Positions 39,389 to 47,981 of a DNA stretch of 64,000 nucleotides are shown one piece after another. The stretch is from positions 1 to 64,000 of the forward strand of contig JAQSXJ010000015.1 in the NCBI GenBank assembly GCA_029256725.1. Reading direction: 5' to 3'. The translations under genes and the position numbers were made by a program. Every line of letters begins with the position of its first letter. Position 1 is the stretch's first letter. The stretch comes from Anaerocolumna sp. (lineage in GTDB: Bacteria; Bacillota; Clostridia; Lachnospirales; Lachnospiraceae). The notes beneath the pieces are model-generated. The model searched no databases and had not been told where the DNA came from. It worked only from the letters and a program-made list of their open reading frames with translations.

Positions 39389-40396
39389 CTATTTGATTCT
39401 AGCCTTTAGTGTCGGCAATTTAGGCAGTTTAGGCAGCTTACCGCTGTCTTCTAGCTTCTGACGGATTTCAGAAGAATTGAACAGCATGATTATAATAAGT
39501 GCCAATGCGTATAGTAACATTCTGTATTCACTGGCATCTCTTAAGAATTCAGGAAGGAGTGTGAGGATAATAGCAGATATAACAGAACCTCTTATGCTTC
39601 CCATACCTCCAAGTACTACGATAACCAGTATCTCAATTGATTTATTGTAATCAAAATTCGTAGGCTTTAATACACTTAAATTATGTCCGAAAAGAACTCC
39701 TGCAACTCCTGCGAAGAAAGCAGCTATTACAAAAGCCATAATCTTATAATTACTTACCTTTATACCGATTGATTCTGCAGCTATGGAATTATCTCTGATG
39801 GAGCTGATAACTCTGCCGTAACGTGATTTCACCAGATTAGCCAGTACAATCAATGTAATGATTATCAGTACATACACCCATTTATAATTTGTATATCTGG
39901 GAATACCGCTTAGACCTCTGGCTCCACCGGTAAATCCAAGGAAGTTGATTACGGAACGAACAATCTCACCAAAGGCAAGGGTTACAATGGCAAGATAATC
40001 TCCTCGAAGCCTGAGCACCGGAATACCGATTACTACACCAAGCAAAGCTGCCATAATACCGCCGATAATAATACCAATAATGAAAGCCAGCGGACCTGGA
40101 AGTCCTGTGTGATCCTGTGCAAAAATTGTAAAGAGGGAACCGGAATAAGCTCCCACTGCCATAAAACCGGCATGTCCTAAGGACAGCTCTCCTAAGAAAC
40201 CGGTAGTAATATTTAAGGATACTGCTAATATTATGTTAATTCCTACAGGTACTAAGAGGGATTTAAAATGTCTGGTTGCGAAATCCCCTTCCATGACCAG
40301 CATAATCAATATATAAATAATGATGATCGCTGCTAATTTTATCAGGTTCTTTCCGTTTAAGATACTGCCTGTTTTTTTCGTGATATCTTTCCCCAT
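39389..40396 (-). CDS. livM: branched-chain amino acid ABC transporter permease LivM
   Basis: A 335-residue permease with eight or nine TM segments. SLGHAGFMAVGAYSGSL and the coupling-loop region VRSVINFLGFTGGARGLSGIP are LivM signatures. The tail has a small repeated KLPKLPKLPTLKARIK stretch (two KLP units before KLPTL) rich in Lys and Pro, which is cytoplasmic. It starts eight bases after the livH stop. Forms the channel with LivH. Confidence 0.93.
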   Translation of the reverse strand: MGKDITKKTGSILNGKNLIKLAAIIIIYILIMLVMEGDFATRHFKSLLVPVGINIILAVSLNITTGFLGELSLGHAGFMAVGAYSGSLFTIFAQDHTGLPGPLAFIIGIIIGGIMAALLGVVIGIPVLRLRGDYLAIVTLAFGEIVRSVINFLGFTGGARGLSGIPRYTNYKWVYVLIIITLIVLANLVKSRYGRVISSIRDNSIAAESIGIKVSNYKIMAFVIAAFFAGVAGVLFGHNLSVLKPTNFDYNKSIEILVIVVLGGMGSIRGSVISAIILTLLPEFLRDASEYRMLLYALALIIIMLFNSSEIRQKLEDSGKLPKLPKLPTLKARIK

Positions 40397-40403
40397 ATGC
40401 CAC

Positions 40404-41282
40404 CTACACTTTCTCTATACGGTTCTTACCAAGAAGACCGGAAGGTTTAACCAGCAGAACGATTACCAATACACCAAATACGATTGCATCAGCTAATTCT
40501 GTTGATATATATGCTTTGGAAACGCTCTCGATTACACCTAAGAGAAGGCCTCCAAGCATTGCTCCCGGTACACTTCCGATACCACCAAGTACGGCAGCTA
40601 CGAAAGCCTTGATACCAGGCAGGGCACCCAGTGTCGGTTTAATGGATTGGAACTGACAGATGAACATAATACCAGCCACCGCTGCTAAGGCAGAACCAAT
40701 GGCAAAGGTCATTGAGATTGTCCGGTTAACATTGATACCCATCAGCTGTGCTGCTGCCTTATCCTCGGATACTGCCCTCATCGCACTGCCTGCTTTTGTT
40801 TTATTGATGAACAGGGTCAATACGGTCATACAGATAAAGGTAACCACCAGCGTCACAATGGTAATGCCTGGTATGGTAATACCTGCTATTTTAACTGCTT
40901 TCAGATTGATGATAGATTTAAAAGTAATTGGGTTTGCTGAAAATATAAGCTGTGCTATATTTTGCAGTAAGTAACTTACACCAATCGCTGTAATAAGAAC
41001 TGCCAGAGGAGGTGCTTTTCTTAAAGGCTTGTATGCGACCTTCTCTATTACGATACCAATAACGGCACACACAACTATCGTTAATAATACCGCAGGAATT
41101 ACCGGCATCTTAAGTCCAACAGTAAAAACATATAAACTATATGCACCGACCATGATAATATCACCATGGGCAAAGTTTATCATTTTGGCTATACCGTATA
41201 CCATTGTATAACCCAAGGCAATTAAGGCATAGATGCTCCCCGACCTTAAGCCGTTTATTAATTGTTCAATAATACTTTCCAT
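40404..41282 (-). CDS. livH: branched-chain amino acid ABC transporter permease LivH
   Basis: A 292-residue permease with about eight TM segments; GSIYALIALGYTMVYGI and KMINFAHGDIIMVGAY at the N terminus and the central ITAIGVSYLLQNIA are family hallmarks. AVSEDKAAAQLMGINVNRTI is the coupling loop to the ATPases. AGAGGTCG lies upstream of the ATG. First permease gene after the binding protein, separated from livJ by a terminator-like hairpin. Confidence 0.93.
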   Translation of the reverse strand: MESIIEQLINGLRSGSIYALIALGYTMVYGIAKMINFAHGDIIMVGAYSLYVFTVGLKMPVIPAVLLTIVVCAVIGIVIEKVAYKPLRKAPPLAVLITAIGVSYLLQNIAQLIFSANPITFKSIINLKAVKIAGITIPGITIVTLVVTFICMTVLTLFINKTKAGSAMRAVSEDKAAAQLMGINVNRTISMTFAIGSALAAVAGIMFICQFQSIKPTLGALPGIKAFVAAVLGGIGSVPGAMLGGLLLGVIESVSKAYISTELADAIVFGVLVIVLLVKPSGLLGKNRIEKV

Positions 41283-41413
41283 ATCGACCTCTTTTCTGAA
41301 TATCCAATCCCGCTCGGATATACCTTCTTCATAAGCTTATTCGTTTGGCCCGGAAGCCTTCTCCTCATCTCTTCCGAATAAAGCGAATAGTCTTAAGTTT
41401 AACGAATTAAAAG

Positions 41414-41462
41414 AAAGAATTTGGACCAAAGGCAGTCTCCTGTCTCCAGTCCAAAATTCTTT
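41414..41462 (-). terminator. hairpin between livJ and livH
   Basis: Arms AAAGAATTTGGAC and GTCCAAAATTCTTT pair with one bulge, followed on the minus strand by TTTCTTTTAATT. It lies about 25 bases after the livJ stop. A partial terminator here would give more binding protein than membrane subunits, as is common in binding-protein operons. Confidence 0.7.
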
Positions 41463-41485
41463 GATTTACAGCCCTGTAAAATATA

Positions 41486-42667
41486 TTACTCTACTGTTTT
41501 AGCAGTATATTCGCCACCTTTGATTTCAACAAATTTAGCACCTTTGTTAGGTTCACCATCAGCATTAAAGGTTACTGTTCCAGTAAGTCCCTTTACTTCA
41601 ATCTCAGTCATAGCCTTGATTAAATCAGCACTGCTGGTTTTGCCAGCTTTTTCAATTGCTGCTTTGATTACATATACAGTATCATAACCGTCTGCTGCAA
41701 ACTGATCAGGTGTTGCATTATATTTTTCTTTGTATTTTCCAACAAATGTCTGTACAGCTGAATCTGAGTCTGTTGCAAGGAAAGGACTTAAGAATACAGC
41801 ACTTTCCAATACTTTTGTATCCACTACCTTATCGATTACACCATCCCAACCGTCAGAACCGATAAAGGGAAGAGTAAGTCCAAGCTCGGAAGCCTGTGTT
41901 GTTATATAAGCTGCATCCTGATAATATACAGGAGCAAAAATGATCTGTGCATCTGTTCCTTTAATAGATGTAAGCTGTGTATTAAAGTCTACTGCATCGG
42001 TTACGAAAGCTTCTTTTGCTACGATTTCACCGCCCAGAGCTTTCACTTCGCTCTCGAAAGCATCTGCTACACCGGTACTATAATCATCTGCATTGTTATA
42101 GATTATTGCTACTTTTTTATAACCCAAGGTCTCAACTGCATATTTTGCCATTGTCTGTCCCTGAAGAGGGTCTGTAAAGCAAAGACGGAAAGCATTGGGA
42201 TTCTTGGTTAAATCTGCTGCGGAACCAGAGGGAGTAATCTGTAAGATTCCATCAGCACTGGTCTGGTCAGAAATGGCAAGACCTGCACCACTGGTTACAG
42301 TTCCAAGTAAAGCCTGGATACCTTTGTCCATTAAGGTGTTATAAGCGGCCATAGCGGTATCGCCATCCGCTTCATCATCTTCAAACTGAAGAACTAATTT
42401 CAGTGTCTGGTCCCCTGCCTTAACACCGCCTGCATCATTGATTTCCTGAATGGCAATTTCAGCTCCCTGTTTTACAGAGATACCATAGGAAGCTGCTGTT
42501 CCTGTTAAAGGTCCTAAACCACCGATTAAAAATGTACCGTCTCCGGAAGCTGTATCGTTACCGTCAGATCCTGTACTGTTATTCTTTGTACCGCAGGCTG
42601 CTAATGAAGCAACTGCCAAAGTACCTAATAAGCCTAAGCTTACAACTCTCTTTAATAATTTTCTCAT
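41486..42667 (-). CDS. livJ: branched-chain amino acid-binding lipoprotein LivJ/LivK
   Basis: A 393-residue receptor. The signal peptide ends in lipobox LAAC (Cys about 25) and is followed by a short Ser/Gly/Asp linker. The mature part is the type I periplasmic-binding fold of the ANF/Leu-Ile-Val receptor family, with GLGPLTGTAASYGISVKQG, LQITPSGSAADLT and FADGYDTVYVIKAAIEKA. It heads the liv operon. GGAGG lies upstream. Two promoters and a hairpin precede it. Confidence 0.94.
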   Translation of the reverse strand: MRKLLKRVVSLGLLGTLAVASLAACGTKNNSTGSDGNDTASGDGTFLIGGLGPLTGTAASYGISVKQGAEIAIQEINDAGGVKAGDQTLKLVLQFEDDEADGDTAMAAYNTLMDKGIQALLGTVTSGAGLAISDQTSADGILQITPSGSAADLTKNPNAFRLCFTDPLQGQTMAKYAVETLGYKKVAIIYNNADDYSTGVADAFESEVKALGGEIVAKEAFVTDAVDFNTQLTSIKGTDAQIIFAPVYYQDAAYITTQASELGLTLPFIGSDGWDGVIDKVVDTKVLESAVFLSPFLATDSDSAVQTFVGKYKEKYNATPDQFAADGYDTVYVIKAAIEKAGKTSSADLIKAMTEIEVKGLTGTVTFNADGEPNKGAKFVEIKGGEYTAKTVE

Positions 42668-42788
42668 AAGTCTCCTCCATCATATTAATATATCTTTTGC
42701 AGCTATAACTGAACCATTGGCATATTAATGCATTAAAGTGCCAATGTAAAACAAAAGCTTATGGTTTATTATAAGCTGCTAAGGAATA

Positions 42789-42817
42789 TATATAGTATAT
42801 TGAAAAAAGGCGTTCAA
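42789..42817 (-). promoter_or_regulatory. second livJ promoter overlapping the leader hairpin
   Basis: TTGAAC (42812-42817) lies inside the left-hand arm of the hairpin at 42806-42841; 17 bases later TATATA (42789-42794) gives a plausible -10. If used, its transcripts begin after the hairpin. Confidence 0.45.
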
Positions 42818-42841
42818 AATACAAATACCTTGAACGCCTTT
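42806..42841 (-). terminator. leader hairpin (attenuator-like) in front of livJ
   Basis: Perfect 12-bp stem AAAGGCGTTCAA / TTGAACGCCTTT with a 12-base loop, followed on the minus strand by TTTTTTC. It lies only about 10-15 bases downstream of the expected start of the upstream promoter. It could also end transcription of the zinc-ribbon gene at 42997. Confidence 0.7.
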
Positions 42842-42851
42842 GTTCTGTTTT

Positions 42852-42880
42852 ATCTTACTATTGTCATTTTCATTTGTCAA
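42852..42880 (-). promoter_or_regulatory. sigma-A promoter upstream of livJ
   Basis: Consensus TTGACA (42875-42880), 17 bases, TAAGAT (42852-42857), on the minus strand. The remaining 42881-42996 contains overlapping AATCGATT/AATCAA palindromic sequence (ATTGATTAATCGATTCATT region) but no gene. Confidence 0.75.
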
Positions 42881-42996
42881 CAAAAAATTGATTAATCGAT
42901 TCATTCAAATAATCAATCAAGTATAGCGCTGTATAAGATTCGCTTAATATACTTTGTCATGTATTTTACGTTTATGCCAAATCACAATGCATCTGA

Positions 42997-43266
42997 TTAA
43001 AAATTCTCATAACTGGCCAGCTCTCCGCCGCACTTATCGCAGAAATCAAGCCCTGCAAGGGTAATCCCTCCACAATCAGGACATATCATTTTCTCAGGCA
43101 ATATCTCCTTCTCAACGATCTCATACTCTGGAGGTTCCGTGTTTCTTTCATCTTCTGCCTGGTTTTCTATTCTTACCTGTTCCTTTAAAATTGTAGGAAC
43201 TACAGTCTGACCGGTTTTAATTGGTTTGGCAGGATTTATCAATCCCATTATTTTCCTCAGAATCAT
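42997..43266 (-). CDS. small zinc-ribbon protein
   Basis: An 89-residue protein. The C-terminal third has two C-x2-C pairs, CPDCGG (about 59-64) and CDKCGG (about 76-81), a zinc ribbon. The rest is acidic and probably unstructured, with no TM segment. The start follows AGGAGG by nine bases and lies 13 bp after the stop of the next gene, so the two form an operon. Specific function unknown. Confidence 0.72.
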   Translation of the reverse strand: MILRKIMGLINPAKPIKTGQTVVPTILKEQVRIENQAEDERNTEPPEYEIVEKEILPEKMICPDCGGITLAGLDFCDKCGGELASYENF

Positions 43267-43279
43267 TACCGGTAACCTC

Positions 43280-43888
43280 CTAAATGATATGTTCTTCTTC
43301 TCTATATTTATTCATCAGTAAGATACTTTCTTCTGTAGGACCGCCGGTTGCTATTATGGGTATTTTAGGAAATTCTTCTCTGATCTGTCTTACGATTTCA
43401 TTGGTCCTGCCGGCACCGGATACGTTTATAATGTCCGCACCAGCTTCAATTCTGGCGCGAATATCCGTTTTCTCAGAAACTACGGTTATTACAATGGGAA
43501 TATCAATTTTTTCCTTTAAATAGAGAATGGTTTCATTTGGCGTAGGCGCATTTAATACAACACCTACAGCACCTTGAAATTCAGCATCTTCTGCCAGATT
43601 AAGTACCCTTGGACCTTTGGTGGTACCGCCTCCGACGCCACAGAATACCGGAACATCCGAGCAGTTTATAATTGAGTGAGTAATAATTGGTTGCGGTGTA
43701 AAAGGATAGACTGCTATGACTGCATTGGCATTACAATTCCGTATGATTGCTACATCTGTAGTAAATACCAGGGATTTAATTAGTTTTCCAAAGATGCGGA
43801 TCCCACTTGCATGATCAATTGCTTTGGGCACCCGAATCATATGTTTGCGTAAAAGGCCGTCAATTTCCGGCAGAAATTTCTCCTCCAT
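43280..43888 (-). CDS. predicted TIM-barrel phosphate-binding protein (annotated as hydrolase in relatives)
   Basis: A 202-residue protein with alternating beta strands and helices. ITVVSEKTDIRARIEAGADIINVSG and IIATGGPTEESI resemble the last strands of phosphate-binding TIM barrels such as thiazole synthase or NanE. GVGGGTTKGPRVLNL lies in the middle. There is no signal peptide. I cannot assign a reaction. It is cotranscribed with the zinc-ribbon gene. Start at ATG with GGAAAGAG just upstream. Confidence 0.55.
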   Translation of the reverse strand: MEEKFLPEIDGLLRKHMIRVPKAIDHASGIRIFGKLIKSLVFTTDVAIIRNCNANAVIAVYPFTPQPIITHSIINCSDVPVFCGVGGGTTKGPRVLNLAEDAEFQGAVGVVLNAPTPNETILYLKEKIDIPIVITVVSEKTDIRARIEAGADIINVSGAGRTNEIVRQIREEFPKIPIIATGGPTEESILLMNKYREEEHII

Positions 43889-43973
43889 ATCTCTTTCCGC
43901 AGGTCAGTATTCACGATTCACACCCGCGGAATACACCTCTCTCCCTTTTGTAATTTTATTTAACGAAGTATCC

Positions 43974-45413
43974 TTATACAGACTCTTCCAACAGTATATG
44001 ATTATAACTGCTTCCCCTCATTTCAATCTGAGGTACTCCCTTTTTCTCAATGTAATCTCTGGTAATAGTAACTTTACCGATATTAATATCCTTTGGTATT
44101 TCATACATTATATCCAGCATGAACTCTTCTATTATGGCACGCAAAGCTCTTGCTCCTGTCTTCTTCTCCATCGCTTTTTCTGCAATGGCTTCCATTGCAC
44201 TTCTGTCAAATTCCAGACACACCTCATCTAAAGCAAGAAGTTTCTGGTATTGCTTTAAAATTGCATTTCTTGGCTCCATTAAGATCTTTATGAGCATGTC
44301 TTTTGTTAAGCCTTCCAAAGAGTATATAATCGGAAGACGTCCTAAGAATTCCGGTATCATACCAAACTCTCTTAAATCCTCTACTGCAACCTTTAATAGC
44401 AGGTTCGGGTCGTCATCATACTTATCTTTTAAGTCTGCACTAAAACCAATAGAAGTCTGTTTGTTCAATCTTGTTTTGATTATAGTATCCAGCTCCGGAA
44501 AAGCTCCGCCGCAAATAAAGAGGATATTCTTGGTATTTACTGTAGTTAAAGGCACCATAGCATTTTTGCTGGACGCACCTACCGGCACCTCTACTTCGCT
44601 GCCCTCTAAGAGCTTTAACAGTCCCTGCTGCACGGACTCACCACTTACGTCTCTGTTATTCGTATTCTTTTTCTTTGCGATCTTATCAATTTCATCGATG
44701 AAGATAATGCCCTGTTCCGCCTTCTCTACATCATTATCCGCTGCTGCCAGTAACTTTGATAAGACACTTTCTACATCATCACCGATATAACCGGCTTCTG
44801 TAAGTGAGGTAGCATCTGTGATTGCTAAGGGTACGTCCAAAAGTTTTGCCAGGGTCTTTACTAAGAAAGTCTTTCCGCTTCCCGTAGGTCCAATCATAAG
44901 CATATTGGACTTTTCTATCTCAATATCATCCATTGTGCCTGTCGCAACCCTTTTATAATGGTTATAAACAGCTACAGACAGTACCTTTTTGGCATGCTCT
45001 TGTCCTACTACGAAATCATCCAGCTTGCCTTTAATAATATGAGGTGAAGGTATATTCTTTATGTCCAGTGTCTTTTCACTGGATTCTTCCGTCTCCTCTT
45101 TCTTTTTCTTTAATTTCTGACTCTTTGGTACTTCCTTTTGAACATTGTTCGTATTCATCATATTAGGGGGAAATCCCATCATATCCATATAGGGCATTCC
45201 ATTGCTATTGATCGTGTCAAAGGTTTTTTGCATACAATCGGAACAGATACAGATGTTATTGGGTATTCTCATCATCTTTCCGGCTTTGCTTTCGGGTCTT
45301 CTGCAGATATAACAGACTGTCTCATAATCATCTTTGTCTTTTTTCTCTGTGTCCTCTATATTTATATCTTTAAACTCATCTTTTAAATTATCATCCCTTA
45401 TATCGTCTTTCAT
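43974..45413 (-). CDS. clpX: ATP-dependent Clp protease ATPase subunit ClpX, stand-alone copy
   Basis: A 479-residue AAA+ unfoldase, longer than the usual 410-430. The N-terminal zinc-binding domain has two C-x2-C pairs (CYICRR and CICSDC). A charged linker (about 72-115: KLKKKKEETEESSEK) accounts for the extra length. The AAA+ core has Walker A GPTGSGKT, pore loop AGYIGDD (GYVG in most ClpX), Walker B IIFIDEIDKIA and the ClpP-binding IGF tripeptide in TSIGFS. The IGF loop predicts partnership with ClpP. No clpP or tig adjoins it, so this may be a second ClpX. GGAGAAGGAG precedes the ATG. Confidence 0.85.
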   Translation of the reverse strand: MKDDIRDDNLKDEFKDINIEDTEKKDKDDYETVCYICRRPESKAGKMMRIPNNICICSDCMQKTFDTINSNGMPYMDMMGFPPNMMNTNNVQKEVPKSQKLKKKKEETEESSEKTLDIKNIPSPHIIKGKLDDFVVGQEHAKKVLSVAVYNHYKRVATGTMDDIEIEKSNMLMIGPTGSGKTFLVKTLAKLLDVPLAITDATSLTEAGYIGDDVESVLSKLLAAADNDVEKAEQGIIFIDEIDKIAKKKNTNNRDVSGESVQQGLLKLLEGSEVEVPVGASSKNAMVPLTTVNTKNILFICGGAFPELDTIIKTRLNKQTSIGFSADLKDKYDDDPNLLLKVAVEDLREFGMIPEFLGRLPIIYSLEGLTKDMLIKILMEPRNAILKQYQKLLALDEVCLEFDRSAMEAIAEKAMEKKTGARALRAIIEEFMLDIMYEIPKDINIGKVTITRDYIEKKGVPQIEMRGSSYNHILLEESV

Positions 45414-45652
45414 TATATCATCTCCTTCTCCTTAAAGCCAACTTTAAGGTTTTGTCACTATCACCAGTATGAGGGGCATATATATTAAATTAAGTTTTTA
45501 TACCTGTTTAAAAACCACAATAGAATCAATTATTTTATATTGAACAGGAAAAACTAAAATTCAACTTATACATAATATATTTTTATATTATAACGTAGCA
45601 ATTTGTTGTATACAATAGAATAATATTGAATTTTTTCTAAAATAATTATTAC
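45414..45652. other. clpX upstream region
   Basis: AT-rich. AAGTTTTTATACCTGTT and AACAGGAAAAACT (about 45495 and 45542) form an inverted pair, followed by AATTCAACTTATA, which also occurs upstream of the amidase gene. The clpX promoter should lie here. No stress-regulator operator (CtsR-type) is recognised with confidence. Confidence 0.35.
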
Positions 45653-45713
45653 CAAAAAACAAACAGGCTGCCATAAAACAGCTTTTTTTCAAACAGCTAT
45701 CTTACCGCAGCCT
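45653..45713 (-). terminator. terminator after the HtrA gene
   Basis: AGGCTGC / GCAGCCT outer stem with an inner AGCTGTTT / AAACAGCT pair, then TGTTTGTTTTTT on the minus strand, about 105 bases after the stop. Confidence 0.7.
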
Positions 45714-45818
45714 TATAAATACTTACATTTATGACACTTATATCTATGATTGAACAAATTTATTAAGCTTAATCAAACTACAAAATTTGTAATATAAATA
45801 TTTGTAATATAATCCAAT

Positions 45819-47372
45819 TTATTGATTGTTATTTGTCTCAGGATATCCGGCTAAAGTTACTTCAAAGGTTTTCTCTTCAAATTTACCATTGGTATTTCGT
45901 TTAACAGTAATAGATATCTTAGTTCCCACACGGTAAGAATTCACCTTTTCTTTAAGCTGAGTACCAGCAGTTATTTCTGTATCATTAACTTTGGTAATAA
46001 TATCACCGGCTAATATACCAGCATTATCCGCACTGCCGCCTGCTACGGTTTCTTTTACATATACACCAATAGGCCAATTATACATTTGAGATATCTCTTC
46101 TGTAATATCCTCAATGATTACGCCTAAATAACCTTTCTCATTCTCGGTCAGTACTTCTCTGCTCATTAACTCATCTATAATGGGAATGGCTCTGGAAATA
46201 GGAATTGCAAAACCCATACCTTCGACTTCACTGGAGGCATATTTAACCGTATTAATACCGATTACATCCCCGTTTAAATTAATTAAGGCGCCGCCACTGT
46301 TACCGGGATTGATAGCAGCATCTGTCTGCAGCAATACCATTTTCTTATCATCCACCTGAACCTCTCGGTCCTTAGCACTGATATAACCTACTGTGGTAGA
46401 CTGTCCATACCCTAAAGCATTACCGATTGCAACAGCCATCTCCCCTACCTTCACTGCATCTGAATCACCAAGTTTGGCAATCTGAATAGTCTCTAAGGTG
46501 CTGGCTTTTATCTTGCTTAAGTCTATTGAAATAACCGCAAGGTCTGCTGCGGAGTCTGTTCCTTTTATAATAGCCACTGCTTCTGTTCCGTCAATGAATT
46601 TAACATTGATCGGGTCTGCTCCTTCTACCACATGATTGTTAGTGGCAATCAGAAGTTCTTTCTCATTCTTACCTACAATAATTCCTGACCCGCCGCCTTC
46701 ACTTTCCTCATCATATTGCTGACCAAACCAGTCATTATAAGTCTGGGTATAGGTTGTAGTTATCTGTACAATAGAGGGCATGGTTTTATCAATAACATCC
46801 GTAACATCAGTTTTCTGTGCTATCTTTCCGTCAGTAACTGCTGTTGAAGATAATAAAGGTCCTTCCTTATCGCTTAAGGAGAAGCCCCCATTTCCTCCAA
46901 AACTCATATAAATAGGCTCAGCATTGGGATTTATCTTATAATAAACCGTGTTAAAGCCCACAAATGCCAGACCTGCTATTAACCCAAAGGCTACTGCGGA
47001 TACTGCCAGTTTTCCAACAGTTTTTAAGAACTTATTCTCTTTCTTTTCTTTAACGTCTGACTGAACATTGTATGCAGACTGATTATAGTGATGGGAGCTA
47101 TAGGAATCATAACTTTTGTTTTCTCTAAACTGCTGATAGTTCTCATAATTCTTATTGTTGTCAGTACCAGATATCTGCTCTGCCCAAAAACTATATGTTC
47201 CCTGAGCCGGCTTACTTAAGCGATATACGCTGTCATTCTCTTCTTTGTTTTCAATTAACGGTTCATTTATTGTACTGTCTGCCGAACTCTCGTCAGTACC
47301 GGTAGTTTCTAAATTATCACGGTTTGTGATTTCTTCCTTATTCTTTTCATTTTCAAAGAATTCATCTGACAT
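45819..47372 (-). CDS. HtrA/DegP-like membrane-anchored serine protease with PDZ domain
   Basis: A 517-residue protein with an acidic, low-complexity cytoplasmic N terminus (about 1-125), one TM segment (about 128-150) and an extracellular trypsin-like domain. The catalytic triad is visible as His in NNHVVEG (about 247), Asp in SAADLAVIS (about 277) and Ser in NPGNSGGAL (about 357). A PDZ domain follows (about 405-505). It is a quality-control protease for the cell envelope. The N terminus is long for the family. Monocistronic; the start follows AAGGAAGG. Confidence 0.92.
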   Translation of the reverse strand: MSDEFFENEKNKEEITNRDNLETTGTDESSADSTINEPLIENKEENDSVYRLSKPAQGTYSFWAEQISGTDNNKNYENYQQFRENKSYDSYSSHHYNQSAYNVQSDVKEKKENKFLKTVGKLAVSAVAFGLIAGLAFVGFNTVYYKINPNAEPIYMSFGGNGGFSLSDKEGPLLSSTAVTDGKIAQKTDVTDVIDKTMPSIVQITTTYTQTYNDWFGQQYDEESEGGGSGIIVGKNEKELLIATNNHVVEGADPINVKFIDGTEAVAIIKGTDSAADLAVISIDLSKIKASTLETIQIAKLGDSDAVKVGEMAVAIGNALGYGQSTTVGYISAKDREVQVDDKKMVLLQTDAAINPGNSGGALINLNGDVIGINTVKYASSEVEGMGFAIPISRAIPIIDELMSREVLTENEKGYLGVIIEDITEEISQMYNWPIGVYVKETVAGGSADNAGILAGDIITKVNDTEITAGTQLKEKVNSYRVGTKISITVKRNTNGKFEEKTFEVTLAGYPETNNNQ

Positions 47373-47539
47373 AGTTGTTCACCTTCCTTATTAATTAATT
47401 CATCATGCTTATTGATTTACGACATCATTCTAACAGTATTTTGTGTAGAGTCTGTGAAGAAATTTATAAATTAAAAAGATTTTTTCAATGTATTCATTTT
47501 AAATTCAAGTGTCAAAAACTTGCTTCCATATGATTTCAG
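47373..47539. other. htrA upstream region
   Basis: AT-rich, with no gene. It should hold the htrA promoter; I see no clear operator. Confidence 0.35.
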
Positions 47540-47752
47540 GCGAATTGCACAAAAGAGAAAGAATGAATGCGCCTATGGAAAGGCATTAGAAGTCCTTTTC
47601 TCTGAATATTTTGTGCTATAATGTAAAAAGATTGTTTGAGCGAAGCGAGTTATCTGTTTTACATTATGACTAGCACAAGATATTCAGAGAATTAGGACTT
47701 CTTATGCCTTGGAATCGAAGCATGAGTTCTTTCTATTTTGTGCAATTCACCG
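47540..47752. repeat. palindromic repeat family, copy C
   Basis: About 213 bp, with outer arms GAATTGCACAAAAGAGAAAG and complement, middle arms GAAGTCCTTTTCTCTGAATA and complement, and a central stem ATAATGTAAAA...TTTTACATTAT (47618-47632 with 47652-47667, one bulged base) round TGTTTGAGCG AAGCGAGTT. It lies between htrA and the divergent sugar transferase gene. Confidence 0.75.
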
Positions 47753-47820
47753 TCCCCTTGTGAAAAACTAATTTTTTAAACTCTACTCAACAAATAACTG
47801 CACCCGTCCGGTACAATGAG

Positions 47821-47837
47821 TTTTCAATCATGCCCTA
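47821..47837. repeat. degenerate MITE end
   Basis: TTTTCAATCATGCCCTA matches the right terminal repeat of the 14508-14690 element (TTTTCAGACACGCCCTA) at 14 of 17 positions. No left end is seen; a decayed copy. A closer match, TTTTCAAACACGTCCTA, occurs at 49429-49445 (15 of 17). Confidence 0.35.
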
Positions 47838-47981
47838 AATGAATCTTAAGAATTTCAGTTAAATATTAAGAAAATTTTGTATTGTGGAAATTCTTTCAAT
47901 CATGTATTATAATAATGTCATTTAAGGACAAAATTAAATTAAAGAAACCAAGAAAAATGCCGTTGGGCAATGGAGTTTTGA

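Noticed and set aside
42668-42996. T-box leader upstream of livJ
   Set aside because: There is no GGTGGNACC antiterminator motif on the minus strand; the hairpin is simple and very close to the promoter.
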